Shown here: positions 39,980-46,586 of the stretch, one piece after another | Layout: the number at the start of each line of letters is the position of its first letter | Numbering within the stretch: position 1 is the stretch's first letter | Origin: JAHITU01 sp043800905 | GTDB lineage: Bacteria; Patescibacteriota; Minisyncoccia; Phycocordibacterales; UBA12079 | Reading direction: 5' to 3' | Length of the DNA: 47,369 nt | Assembly: GCA_043800905.1 (NCBI GenBank) | Contig: JAZDMO010000009.1 | Coordinates: forward strand, 1 to 47,369 | Translations under genes and position numbers: made by a program | The notes under the pieces: generated by a model | Databases searched by the model: none | What the model saw: only the letters and a program-made list of their open reading frames with translations | What the model was told of the DNA's origin: nothing

Positions 39980-40034
39980 ATTATTAATTTATAGTTTGTA
40001 GTTTATAGAAGAAAAATTTGTTTCTCAATTTTTT
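39980..40034 (-). promoter_or_regulatory. Composite hairpin-plus-word leader of rplN
   Basis: Minus strand: hairpin AAAAATTGAGAAACAAATTTT, then CTATAAACTACAAACTATAA before ATG. Words CTATAAA / CTACAAA match the rpsC leader. Confidence 0.6.
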
Positions 40035-40049
40035 CTTAAATCTTTAAAT

Positions 40050-40301
40050 CTATTTTACTATTCTAAATCTTTTTTCTTTTGAAATAGGATTACATTCCAT
40101 TATTTCTACTTTATCGCCCACTTCATAGGACCCTTCATCATAATGAGCTTTATATTTTTTGCTAACGGTTCTGTATTTCTCATATTTAGGATGTTTAACA
40201 AACCTTTGAGTTAAAACCACTAAAGTCTTTTGCATCTTATTCGATACAACCACGCCCTTTAATGTTTTAGCTTTATTCTTTTTTACAGTTTCTTGTAACA
40301 T
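40050..40301 (-). CDS. rpsQ: 30S ribosomal protein S17
   Basis: 83 aa. Blocks LKGVVVSNKMQKTLVVLTQR, HPKYEKYRTVSKKYKAHYDE and GDKVEIMECNPISKEKRFRI. S17 is an early 16S 5'-domain binder. It begins 4 nt after rpmC and ends about 70 nt before rplN. Confidence 0.97.
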   Translation of the reverse strand: MLQETVKKNKAKTLKGVVVSNKMQKTLVVLTQRFVKHPKYEKYRTVSKKYKAHYDEGSYEVGDKVEIMECNPISKEKRFRIVK

Positions 40302-40305
40302 TTTT

Positions 40306-40491
40306 TTATTTTCTAGTCTGTAACTCTGTTAAAATTCGAGCTACTTCTCTCTTTAAATTCTTTCCTTTTTTCAAATCTTTAGTTCGTGAACCAGATAAAC
40401 CAAATCTAAAATCTCTTATTTGAGATTTATTTTCAGCCAACATTTTAATTAGTTCCTGATCTGTATTCTTTTTTATATCTGTTTTTTTCAT
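40306..40491 (-). CDS. rpmC: 50S ribosomal protein L29
   Basis: 61 aa, helical hairpin: KNTDQELIKMLAENKSQIRD, FRFGLSGSRTKDLKKGKNLK, REVARILTELQTRK. L29 sits near the tunnel exit, next to L23. Standard rplP-rpmC-rpsQ order. Confidence 0.94.
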   Translation of the reverse strand: MKKTDIKKNTDQELIKMLAENKSQIRDFRFGLSGSRTKDLKKGKNLKREVARILTELQTRK

Positions 40492-40535
40492 AAACCCAAG
40501 GTATTTTACAGTAAATACTGCTTAAAATCAATCTA

Positions 40536-40967
40536 TTAAATAGTTATTCTTTCCCGATTTAAAATTTTAGTTTTCACTGGTAATTTTGTCCCGGCTTTTC
40601 TTAAAGCTTCAATAGCCACTTCATCTTTTACTCCATCTACTTCAAAAATCATTGTTCCTGGTTTAACTGGAACACAATAACCTTCAGGACTTCCTTTACC
40701 CTTTCCCATTTTTACTTCTGCAGGTTTTTTAGTAAAAGGTCTATCTGGAAAAATTCTCACCCATAAAGTCCCAGTCTTACCAATATATCTTTTTGCAGCT
40801 CTTCGGGCCGCCTCAATTTGATTAGAGCGAATCCTTGTCCCTGCCACAGCCTTTAAACCAAAAGATCCAAAAGCTACAGTATTTCCACGTGAAGCTACCC
40901 CAACCTTGTTGGAATTTTGTCGGCCTGTTTGCCATTTTCGATGTTTTGCTTTTTTAGGAAATAACAT
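40536..40967 (-). CDS. rplP: 50S ribosomal protein L16
   Basis: 143 aa. Blocks FPKKAKHRKWQTGRQNSNKV, GLKAVAGTRIRSNQIEAARR, WVRIFPDRPFTKKPAEVKMG and KGKGSPEGYCVPVKPGTMIF. L16 shapes the A-site and peptidyl-transferase region. Order rpsC-rplP-rpmC is kept; a 55-nt spacer to rpsC contains AT words (ATTTATAATTT). Confidence 0.98.
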   Translation of the reverse strand: MLFPKKAKHRKWQTGRQNSNKVGVASRGNTVAFGSFGLKAVAGTRIRSNQIEAARRAAKRYIGKTGTLWVRIFPDRPFTKKPAEVKMGKGKGSPEGYCVPVKPGTMIFEVDGVKDEVAIEALRKAGTKLPVKTKILNRERITI

Positions 40968-41022
40968 TTTTTTAATTTATAATTTATAATTTTAAATTTC
41001 TAATTCAAAAAATAATCAAAGA

Positions 41023-41679
41023 TTATTTTTTGAATACTTCGCCTTTGTAAATCCAAACCTTAATTCCTACAATTCCATAGGACATATAGGCTTTTTCACA
41101 AGCAAAATCAATATCAGCTCTTAACGTTTGCAAAGGAATTCTACCTTTTTTTAATTCTTCTCTTCTAGCCATTTCGGCTCCACCTAATCTTCCTGATAAA
41201 GAAATTTTTACTCCTTTTACTTCTCTATTTGCCATTACTTTTTCTACGGTTGTTTTTAAAATACTACGAAAAGGCATTCTTTTTTCTAAGCCTTCAGCTA
41301 CCATCATACCAACCACAGCGGCATCAGTTTCAGGATATCTAATTTCTTCAATATCAATTTTAACCTCTTTAGGATAGGATAATTTATTTTTATCCATAAA
41401 CTTCATAATATCCTTTTTTAAATTTTGTACTCCCTCACCGCTTCTTCCAATAATCATACCAGCTCTAGCAGTTTTAATATTAACTCTAAAAAATTTTTCG
41501 TTTCTTTCCATTTCAATTGATGAAATGTGAAATCTTCTTAATTTTTTAGTTAAATATTCTCTCAACAAAACATCGGTTTTTAAATAATCACTATACACCT
41601 CACGTTTACCAAACCAACGAGATTTCCAGTCTCTTAAAATTCCGATTCTATGTGAATATGGATGTACAATGTGTGTCAT
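41023..41679 (-). CDS. rpsC: 30S ribosomal protein S3
   Basis: 218 aa. N-domain with HPYSHRIGILRDWKSRWFGK, KH domain MIIGRSGEGVQNLKKDI, and C-domain VKGVKISLSGRLGGAEMARR, KGRIPLQTLRADIDFACEKA. S3 helps form the mRNA entry channel. Slightly shorter than E. coli S3 (233), because the C-terminal tail is missing. Preceded by pure word leader with no good hairpin. Confidence 0.98.
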   Translation of the reverse strand: MTHIVHPYSHRIGILRDWKSRWFGKREVYSDYLKTDVLLREYLTKKLRRFHISSIEMERNEKFFRVNIKTARAGMIIGRSGEGVQNLKKDIMKFMDKNKLSYPKEVKIDIEEIRYPETDAAVVGMMVAEGLEKRMPFRSILKTTVEKVMANREVKGVKISLSGRLGGAEMARREELKKGRIPLQTLRADIDFACEKAYMSYGIVGIKVWIYKGEVFKK

Positions 41680-41720
41680 AATTATTTAGCTTATAGTTTA
41701 TAGTTGATAGTTTATATAAA
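41680..41720 (-). promoter_or_regulatory. Word-type leader of rpsC
   Basis: Minus strand: ATATAAACTATCAACTATAA and ACTATAAGCTAAATAATT before ATG: four CTATNAA words. No clear hairpin precedes them. Confidence 0.55.
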
Positions 41721-41721
41721 A

Positions 41722-42144
41722 TTATTTTTTTACCTCTTTTTTAATCACTTTTTTAGCCACTACTTTCTCAATAACTTCTTTGTTCTTAGATTTTGTTTCT
41801 TCTTTAGGTCCCTTTTCTCCCAAAATTAAAGTAATATGGCTAGTTCTTTTTTTGAAAGGATAAGCTGTTCCTCTTCCACCTGGTTTAAATCTTTTTAATG
41901 AAGGACCCTCATTAACAGCAATTTCTTTCAAATATAAATTTTCTTCTTTTAAATTATTATTATTTTTGGCGTTAGCAATTGCTGATTGAATCAACTTTTT
42001 AACAACCAAAGCAGACTTTTTATTCAAAAAATCAAGTTCTTGGATTGCCTTTTCTACCCTCTTACCACGTACCAAAGTTGCAACCAAACGAACCTTTCTT
42101 GGTGATTGTCTATAATTACTTAATTTTGCTTTTACTTCTGTCAT
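41722..42144 (-). CDS. rplV: 50S ribosomal protein L22 with Lys/Glu-rich tail
   Basis: 140 aa (usual about 110). Core: KLSNYRQSPRKVRLVATLVR, LIQSAIANAKNNNNLKEENL, GPSLKRFKPGGRGTAYPFKK, RTSHITLILGEKG. The last 28 residues (EETKSKNKEVIEKVVAKKVI) form a charged helical extension beyond the tunnel-reaching core. Standard order rpsS-rplV-rpsC. Confidence 0.98.
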   Translation of the reverse strand: MTEVKAKLSNYRQSPRKVRLVATLVRGKRVEKAIQELDFLNKKSALVVKKLIQSAIANAKNNNNLKEENLYLKEIAVNEGPSLKRFKPGGRGTAYPFKKRTSHITLILGEKGPKEETKSKNKEVIEKVVAKKVIKKEVKK

Positions 42145-42206
42145 TTTATTAGATTATTAGGTGTTAGCTCTTAGTTTGTTAGGAGAAAAACCACTTTATG
42201 GTTTTT
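42145..42206 (-). promoter_or_regulatory. Composite hairpin-plus-word leader of rplV
   Basis: Minus strand: hairpin GAAAAACCA-TAAAG-TGGTTTTTC, then TCCTAACAAACTAAGAGC and TAACACCTAATAATCTAATA before ATG. Confidence 0.65.
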
Positions 42207-42258
42207 CTTTCATTCATTTTTAATTTTTAATTTATCATTTTTAATTCAAAACTATTTC

Positions 42259-42588
42259 TTAAGCGTTAGCTTTTGCTGCTTTAGCTGAAGCAATTTCAGC
42301 TTCTTTCTTCTTTTGATCTAATTCTTTCTGCATCTTACCTCCGTGTCTCAAAAACTTCTTTGTAGGAGCAAATTCACCTAATCGATAACCTACCATATCT
42401 TCAGTCACTAAAACATCCAAATGTTGTTTTCCATTATGTACGCCAAAAGTAAAACCAACCATTTCTGGAGAAATCTGACAAGAACGCGCCCATGTTTTTA
42501 CAGAGGCTAAATCAGAAGGTTTTTTACCTTCAATTTTTTTCAACAATTTTTCATCCAAATAAGGACCTTTTTTTAGTGATCGTGTCAT
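42259..42588 (-). CDS. rpsS: 30S ribosomal protein S19
   Basis: 109 aa from ATG 42588 (MTRSLKKGPYLDEKLLKKIE); a longer frame begins at 42603. Blocks KTWARSCQISPEMVGFTFGV, HNGKQHLDVLVTEDMVGYRL, GEFAPTKKFLRHGG. A C-terminal Ala/Lys-rich extension (KKEAEIASAKAAKANA) is extra. It is the first ribosomal gene of this run: rplB, rplW, rplD, rplC and rpsJ, which precede it in the common S10 operon, are not here, and a promoter lies just upstream. Confidence 0.98.
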   Translation of the reverse strand: MTRSLKKGPYLDEKLLKKIEGKKPSDLASVKTWARSCQISPEMVGFTFGVHNGKQHLDVLVTEDMVGYRLGEFAPTKKFLRHGGKMQKELDQKKKEAEIASAKAAKANA

Positions 42589-42628
42589 ATATTTAAAAAA
42601 CAAACACTCCTCTGCCGGAGCTTGTTAT

Positions 42629-42656
42629 ATATTAGCAGAATTTAATATTAAGTCAA
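42629..42656 (-). promoter_or_regulatory. Promoter of the rpsS-secY ribosomal run
   Basis: Minus strand TTGACT (42651-42656) and TAATAT (42629-42634), 16-bp spacer, about 41 nt before the rpsS ATG. A small hairpin CTCC..GGAG lies in the leader. Confidence 0.65.
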
Positions 42657-42675
42657 ACTTTTTCATAAAAAAACA

Positions 42676-42700
42676 CACCCAATCAGAATGATTAGGTGCA
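42676..42700 (-). terminator. Terminator of the TM-helix gene
   Basis: Stem CACCTAATCA / TGATTGGGTG with a TTC loop, followed on the minus strand by TGTTTTTTT, 29 nt after the stop at 42727. Confidence 0.85.
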
Positions 42701-42726
42701 TTTTAAAAAAAATTGAAAAGTCGTTT

Positions 42727-43410
42727 TTATTTACTTACTTTTTTTCTGAAATCCTCTATTACATCAGCCGCTGCCTGTTTTCCACCCAAACCGAATGAAA
42801 GACCGATAGCTAAAGATAAAGCTACCACTAAACCAGTAAATAATGTTTGAACAAAAGCAGTTGCTACTCCTAATTGGTACAAAGCCATTAAAGCAGCAAA
42901 AATCCAAATTGCCCAACGAGCAATGGTTCCTAAAAGATGTGAAGTCCTAACCCCCGCAGCTTTTGCTGAACCAGTTACCAAATTCTCTACAGTATCAGCA
43001 ATCATAGCTGCCACCAAAAGAATCACTACAGAAGCAATTACTCTAGGTAGATAAAGCAAAACAACTTGTTGTAGAAATTGATTTACTTGATCAAGCCCCA
43101 AAACATCGAAGGCTGCTACCAAAAAAACAACCACCACAAACCATTTAACCAAAGCTCCAATAAAAGCCCCTGTGTCCAAACGGAAACCTGCCTTATTTAA
43201 AACTTTTTCAAGTCCTGTGCTTCTTAATACTTTATCAATACTAATAGAACGAATTATTTGAGCAATAACTCTTCCAAACAAAGCACCTACAACCCAACCT
43301 GCCAAAAAAATTATTATGGCGATAATAAGATTCGGTACAAAACCCATCACACCAATCCAAAGACTTTGAAAAGATTGAGATAATACCTGACTCCAAGTTT
43401 CTAATATCAT
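42727..43410 (-). CDS. Conserved TM-helix (MscS-related) membrane protein
   Basis: 227 aa. Four to five membrane segments in two related halves: FVPNLIIAIIIFLAGWVVGA...GFRLDTGAFIGALVKWFVVV, and LPRVIASVVILLVAAMIADT...LGTIARWAIWIFAALMALYQLG, ending with GLVVALSLAIGLSFGLGGKQ and a short basic tail. The Gly-rich SLAIGLSFGLGG segment is the MscS-type pore-like helix without the cytoplasmic vestibule (TM_helix family). Possibly a small channel or membrane tension sensor. Transcribed alone. Confidence 0.85.
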   Translation of the reverse strand: MILETWSQVLSQSFQSLWIGVMGFVPNLIIAIIIFLAGWVVGALFGRVIAQIIRSISIDKVLRSTGLEKVLNKAGFRLDTGAFIGALVKWFVVVVFLVAAFDVLGLDQVNQFLQQVVLLYLPRVIASVVILLVAAMIADTVENLVTGSAKAAGVRTSHLLGTIARWAIWIFAALMALYQLGVATAFVQTLFTGLVVALSLAIGLSFGLGGKQAAADVIEDFRKKVSK

Positions 43411-43737
43411 AAATTAGCTAAATTTAAAAATTAATAATTAATTATTATCATAAACCAAGAGTTTGGATAAGCGACAATAGAGCTATCAACAAAATATTGA
43501 TTTTATGACTAAACGACCTTTATTTATAATATATATTTTATCACTATAAAACAGTAATCCTAATTAAAAAACTGTGGATAACATAACAAAAACCAATAAA
43601 AACAACTTAAATTCAAAGATTTCAGCTTATTTTTTTCATTAAACTGTCTTTTTATTAAATTTTTCCTCCAACCTAAAACTATTCTTAATTAAAAATTAAC
43701 ATATTTAAATCACAAAGAACTAAATTAATTTAAAAAT
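43411..43737. other. AT-rich gap without gene
   Basis: Very AT-rich sequence upstream of the TM-helix gene. One exact DnaA-box-like word (TGTGGATAA at 43573-43581), isolated, and runs of A and T; no gene, RNA hairpin or repeat that I can support. Confidence 0.6.
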
Positions 43738-43942
43738 TGTTGGACTGCCACGATTAGATTTTTAATAAAAAATCTAATCTCGCAGAGACGGATTTTGCTT
43801 CGCAAAATCCGTCCGTTTTGTCATTGCGAAAATAAATTTTCGCAAAAATTTATTCGCGGCAACCTGCCTGCCGGCAGGTCCAGTAAATCATTACAACTTT
43901 TAAGCTGAACCAAAACTACCGCCTTATAGGCGGTAGTGATTT
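43738..43942. repeat. Composite REP-like repeat cluster
   Basis: GGACTGCCACG, an inverted pair GATTAGATTTTTAATAAAAA with its complement, a GACGGATTTTGCTTCGCAAA hairpin, CGTCATTGCGAAAATAAATT, then CCTGCCTGCCGGCAGG (palindrome at 43867-43878), and finally, reversed, the GGTTCAGCTTAAAAG module with CTACCGCC..GGCGGTAG. The last module matches 541-585 and 47139-47190. Confidence 0.88.
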
Positions 43943-43993
43943 ATCTAAAAATTAATTTTTACTTAAAGATTTAAATTTCTAAATTATAAAAAA

Positions 43994-44611
43994 TTAAAAA
44001 TCTAACTTATTGATTAATTTTTTATGAGAATAATCTAAAATGTCACGAATTAATTTATCATAAATTCCTAAACGATAATTAAAATCAGGAGTATCCAAAA
44101 CGACATATCTAAGTTCTTGGCCAATTTCTGATTCTAAAACTTTTATAGCTCGATCTAAATAATTAACATTTAAATTATCCCCTACAATCAAAAGGTCAAC
44201 CCGACTATCACTATCTTGAATAAAAATTCCAGAAGTAATCAACAACTTCAAAGTTCCTCCATTTTTCAAACGATCAACAATTTCTTTAGTTTCAAGAGGA
44301 CTACTTTTTATTAAAAGATTTTTCATAGGAGCCAATAAAGAAAAATTAACATCTAAAATCCATCCATTAGTTTTCTTTTTTTCAACATAAATTTCTCCTC
44401 TTTTCTTTTTTTCAATTTCTTTAAAAAAAACTCTTTTTTTAATAAAACCTACTTTTTCTAACAAAGATACCTCCTTTCTTACTCCCGTAGTAGGAACCTT
44501 AGTTCTTTTAGCAATTTCTTCATTATCAAAAGCCCAATCTTCATTGGACAAAAAAAGCCGCATGATTTTAACTCGAGCAACACTACCAAATAATTTGCTT
44601 AGAATTTCCAT
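43994..44611 (-). CDS. Winged-helix regulator with nucleotidyltransferase-like domain
   Basis: 205 aa. Residues 1-85 are a winged helix (MEILSKLFGSVARVKIMRLF, NEEIAKRTKVPTTGVRKEVS, LLEKVGFIKKRVFF). Residues 110-200 look like a nucleotidyltransferase fold (GTLKLLITSGIFIQ, SDSRVDLLIVGDNLNVNYLD, RAIKVLESEIGQELRYVVLD); the DLLIVGD strand is in place, but the GS and second acidic residues of active NTases are not clear, so it may be catalytically dead. This fusion is common in CPR genomes and is taken to be a sensor-regulator. Transcribed alone. Confidence 0.8.
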   Translation of the reverse strand: MEILSKLFGSVARVKIMRLFLSNEDWAFDNEEIAKRTKVPTTGVRKEVSLLEKVGFIKKRVFFKEIEKKKRGEIYVEKKKTNGWILDVNFSLLAPMKNLLIKSSPLETKEIVDRLKNGGTLKLLITSGIFIQDSDSRVDLLIVGDNLNVNYLDRAIKVLESEIGQELRYVVLDTPDFNYRLGIYDKLIRDILDYSHKKLINKLDF

Positions 44612-44642
44612 AGCTAGTATTCTATCAAAATTTTAAAAAAGC

Positions 44643-44749
44643 AACAAGAAAAGAGCGGGGTGGCTTTGAACTGTACCCCAAAAAGTGGACACGAAAGTGT
44701 CCGCTTTTTGGGGTACAGTTCACTTACGCCACCCCGCTCTTTTCTTGTT
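44643..44749. mobile_element. Nested inverted repeat with IS3-like ends (possible MITE in a terminator)
   Basis: Outer 22-bp perfect arms (44643-44664, 44728-44749; GAAAAGAGCGGGGTGGC and complement) enclose an inner 56-bp near-perfect palindrome (44667-44722). Each inner end reads TGAACTGTACCCCAAAAAGT, like the terminal repeats of IS3-family (IS150-group) insertion sequences as I remember them. Two abutting ends with a GAAA turn and no transposase look like a minimal non-autonomous element. The outer arms form a GC-rich hairpin that could terminate rplJ-rplL. Confidence 0.55.
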
Positions 44750-44797
44750 CGTAACTACTTATATTATTCGTTTTATTCGTAGATTAATACATCTGCC

Positions 44798-45283
44798 TTA
44801 TTTCAATTCCACTGTTCCTCCAGCAGCTTCAACACTTGCTTTCAAAGCCTCTGCTTCTTCTTTCTTCAAATCTTTCTTCAACATAGCAGGAGCTGAATCT
44901 ACTAAATCTTTAGCTTCTTTCAAACCAAGACCTAGAGCCTCTTTCACTACCTTAATCACAGCAATTTTTTGAGCTCCAGCAGATGTTAATTCAACATCAA
45001 ACTTGCTCTTTTCTTCTCCAGCTTCTGCAACAGCAGCTCCTCCAGCCACAGCCACAGCAGCAGCAGAAACTCCGAATTTCTTTTCTAACAATTTAACCAA
45101 TTCATGTAAATCTAATACTGACATTGATTCAATTCCTTCAACCAATGCTTTAAATTTAGCTGGTACTTCTACATCAGCACCTTCATCAGCCTTAACTTCT
45201 TCAACCACTTCTGCCTTAACTTCAGCAGGAGCTTCTGTTGTTTCTGTAGCTTCAGCTACAACTTCGTTTGTTTCTTCTGTCAT
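44798..45283 (-). CDS. rplL: 50S ribosomal protein L7/L12 with long acidic N-terminal extension
   Basis: 161 aa versus about 120-125. Residues 1-42 are an Ala/Glu/Val/Thr-rich acidic tail (AEATETTEAPAEVKAEVVEE), then the dimerisation domain FKALVEGIESMSVLDLHELV, the Ala-rich hinge (AAAVAVAGGAAVAEAGEE) and the C-domain FDVELTSAGAQKIAVIKVVK with GLGLKEAKDLVDSAP. L7/L12 recruits translation factors. Downstream of rplJ, 201 nt apart, with a hairpin-plus-word leader in the spacer. rpoB does not follow. Confidence 0.97.
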   Translation of the reverse strand: MTEETNEVVAEATETTEAPAEVKAEVVEEVKADEGADVEVPAKFKALVEGIESMSVLDLHELVKLLEKKFGVSAAAVAVAGGAAVAEAGEEKSKFDVELTSAGAQKIAVIKVVKEALGLGLKEAKDLVDSAPAMLKKDLKKEEAEALKASVEAAGGTVELK

Positions 45284-45372
45284 AATAATATTTAGTCAAA
45301 AGTCGAAAGTCCTTAATGTCAAAAGTCTCTTTTTATAAAATTTGTTTTACAAATTTTACTTTAGACTTTATA
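45284..45372 (-). promoter_or_regulatory. Composite hairpin-plus-word leader of rplL
   Basis: Minus strand: words TAAAGTTCATAAAGTTTATA, hairpin TAAAATTTG-TAAAA-CAAATTTTA, then GACTTTTGACATTAAGGAC and TTTCGACTTTTGACTAAAT before ATG. The words are the same type as in the rplF and slipin leaders. Confidence 0.65.
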
Positions 45373-45484
45373 AACTTTATGAACTTTATAGACTTTTAAA
45401 TTATTTTAATAATTTCGAGCGAGGATTTATAAAAATTCACTTTTATATAATCCAAACGATGAAATTATATGCTTTGCATATAAT

Positions 45485-45973
45485 TTAAACCTTTTTTTCT
45501 GCAATTTGATTCAAAGCAATTACTAAACCTTGAATTGGCGAATTAATTAAATTCACAAATTGACCCCGCAAAATCAACGGTGAAGGAATTTGTGCAATAG
45601 AAAGCATTTTATCTTTATTCACAAAAACCCCTTCGAAAACTCCTCCCAAAATAGACATATTATCCTTATGTTTCTTTTGAAATTCATAAACTCCTCTAGC
45701 TGGAGCAATTAAATCTTGACCGTAGGCCAAAGCCAATTCCCCTTCCAACTCAGGCATTTCTCCCTCAACCTTTGAATCATCAAATGATTTCTTAATTAAA
45801 GTTTTTTTAGCCACAGTGTAAGAAGAACCTTCTGCTCTCAAATCATTTCTTAATTTGTTAGTATCAGATACTCCCAAACCATGAAAATTAACAAAAACTA
45901 CAGTTTTAGCATCTTTTACAATACTCTGTAATTTTTCATAAATTTCCTTCTTTTTTTCTTTTTTTACTGCCAT
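45485..45973 (-). CDS. rplJ: 50S ribosomal protein L10
   Basis: 162 aa. Blocks KLQSIVKDAKTVVFVNFHGL, GVSDTNKLRNDLRAEGSSYT, VAKKTLIKKSF, and a C-terminal helix LINSPIQGLVIALNQIAEKK that binds L7/L12 dimers. L10 anchors the stalk and in most bacteria represses rplJL through the leader. The 300-nt upstream region here has regulatory hairpins and a repeat unit. Confidence 0.97.
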   Translation of the reverse strand: MAVKKEKKKEIYEKLQSIVKDAKTVVFVNFHGLGVSDTNKLRNDLRAEGSSYTVAKKTLIKKSFDDSKVEGEMPELEGELALAYGQDLIAPARGVYEFQKKHKDNMSILGGVFEGVFVNKDKMLSIAQIPSPLILRGQFVNLINSPIQGLVIALNQIAEKKV

Positions 45974-46035
45974 AATAATTAGTGGGTTAGGTAATTAGGT
46001 TTTTAAGTTCTTAGAAAAACACTTTGTGTTTTTCA
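45974..46035 (-). promoter_or_regulatory. Composite hairpin-plus-word leader of rplJ
   Basis: Minus strand: hairpin GAAAAACACAAAGTGTTTTTC, then TAAGAACTTAAAAACC and TAATTACCTAACCCACTAAT before ATG. Confidence 0.65.
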
Positions 46036-46073
46036 AATCCGCACACCTTTTACCTCCACTTTACAAAATTAAA

Positions 46074-46093
46074 AGTCTTGAATAATCAAGACT
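46074..46093 (-). terminator. Hairpin with T-tract in the rplJ upstream region, possible attenuator
   Basis: Stem AGTCTTGA / TCAAGACT, loop TTAT on the minus strand, followed by TTTAATTTTG. It lies 100 nt before the rplJ ATG and after the GC-rich repeat, so it could end transcription early or act as an attenuator of rplJL. Confidence 0.5.
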
Positions 46094-46121
46094 CAGAGAA
46101 AAACCTAAATACCTTTCTATG

Positions 46122-46161
46122 CCAGCCTGCCCCTGCACGCCGGCAGGCGGGGGTAGGTAGG
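46122..46161. repeat. 40-bp GC-rich repeat unit upstream of rplJ
   Basis: CCTGCCCCTGCACGCCGGCA followed by GGCGGGGGTAGGTAGG; same unit as 681-720, 833-871 and 20862-20901 with a few changes. Immediately upstream (46165-46215) lies a stretch resembling an L10-type leader (AGGCGCG..CCTATTTAGGTC on the minus strand), which the repeat abuts. Confidence 0.8.
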
Positions 46162-46257
46162 TTTCGACCTAAATAGGACTTATTGTGGAATTTCCACGCG
46201 CCTATCTTCTCTGATCTTTTACATACACTATTTAAACATATTTTTATAAAAAAACAA

Positions 46258-46296
46258 GCCCAGCTGTAGATTTTTGCTTAAAATCTACAGTTGGGC
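46258..46296 (-). terminator. Terminator of the small-gene cluster
   Basis: Sixteen-bp arms GCCCAGCTGTAGATTT / AAATCTACAGTTGGGC, followed on the minus strand by TTGTTTTTTTAT, 10 nt after the stop at 46306. Confidence 0.9.
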
Positions 46297-46305
46297 CAAA
46301 ACTGT

Positions 46306-46586
46306 TCAATCCTCATCAGAAACAGGTTCATCGGAAACCTGTTCCACAATCAAATTGAAAATTTTCCGTTCTGCTTCCGAAACCGAGGATCCTTCAAGAT
46401 CTGAAAGTCCTTTAATTTCAGACACTTTCTTAAAACAATCCTCCTTTTCGAGAGGCAAAGAATAATCACCATCCTCATCAGAAACTAAAAATAAATCGGC
46501 TGGAACTGAAGGGTCAATGATTTCAAGAATTGCATCTTCCGATACAATTTGGAGAATCAGTCGAGTAAAACCAGCTCCGAGTTCAT
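46306..46586 (-). CDS. Small acidic protein with an apparent -1 frameshift near the start
   Basis: An open frame 46306-46596 encodes an acidic product with LILQIVSEDAILEIIDPSVP, DLFLVSDEDGDYSLPLEKED and SEAERKIFNLIVEQVSDEPV, but no ATG, GTG or TTG begins it. A well-placed ribosome site AAGGAG (6-nt spacing) serves an ATG at 46586 in the neighbouring frame, which would give only MNSELVLLD before TGA at 46557. Shifting by -1 between 46586 and 46560 joins MNSELVLL to the long frame. This is either programmed frameshifting, a CTG start overlapping the TGA, or a one-base sequence error. Third gene of a small-protein cluster; family unknown. Confidence 0.5.

Noticed and set aside
43573..43581. Perfect DnaA-box word (TTATCCACA on the minus strand) in an AT-rich gap
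   Set aside because: Only one box is present, with no cluster, no dnaA/dnaN nearby; one hit is expected by chance at this scale.
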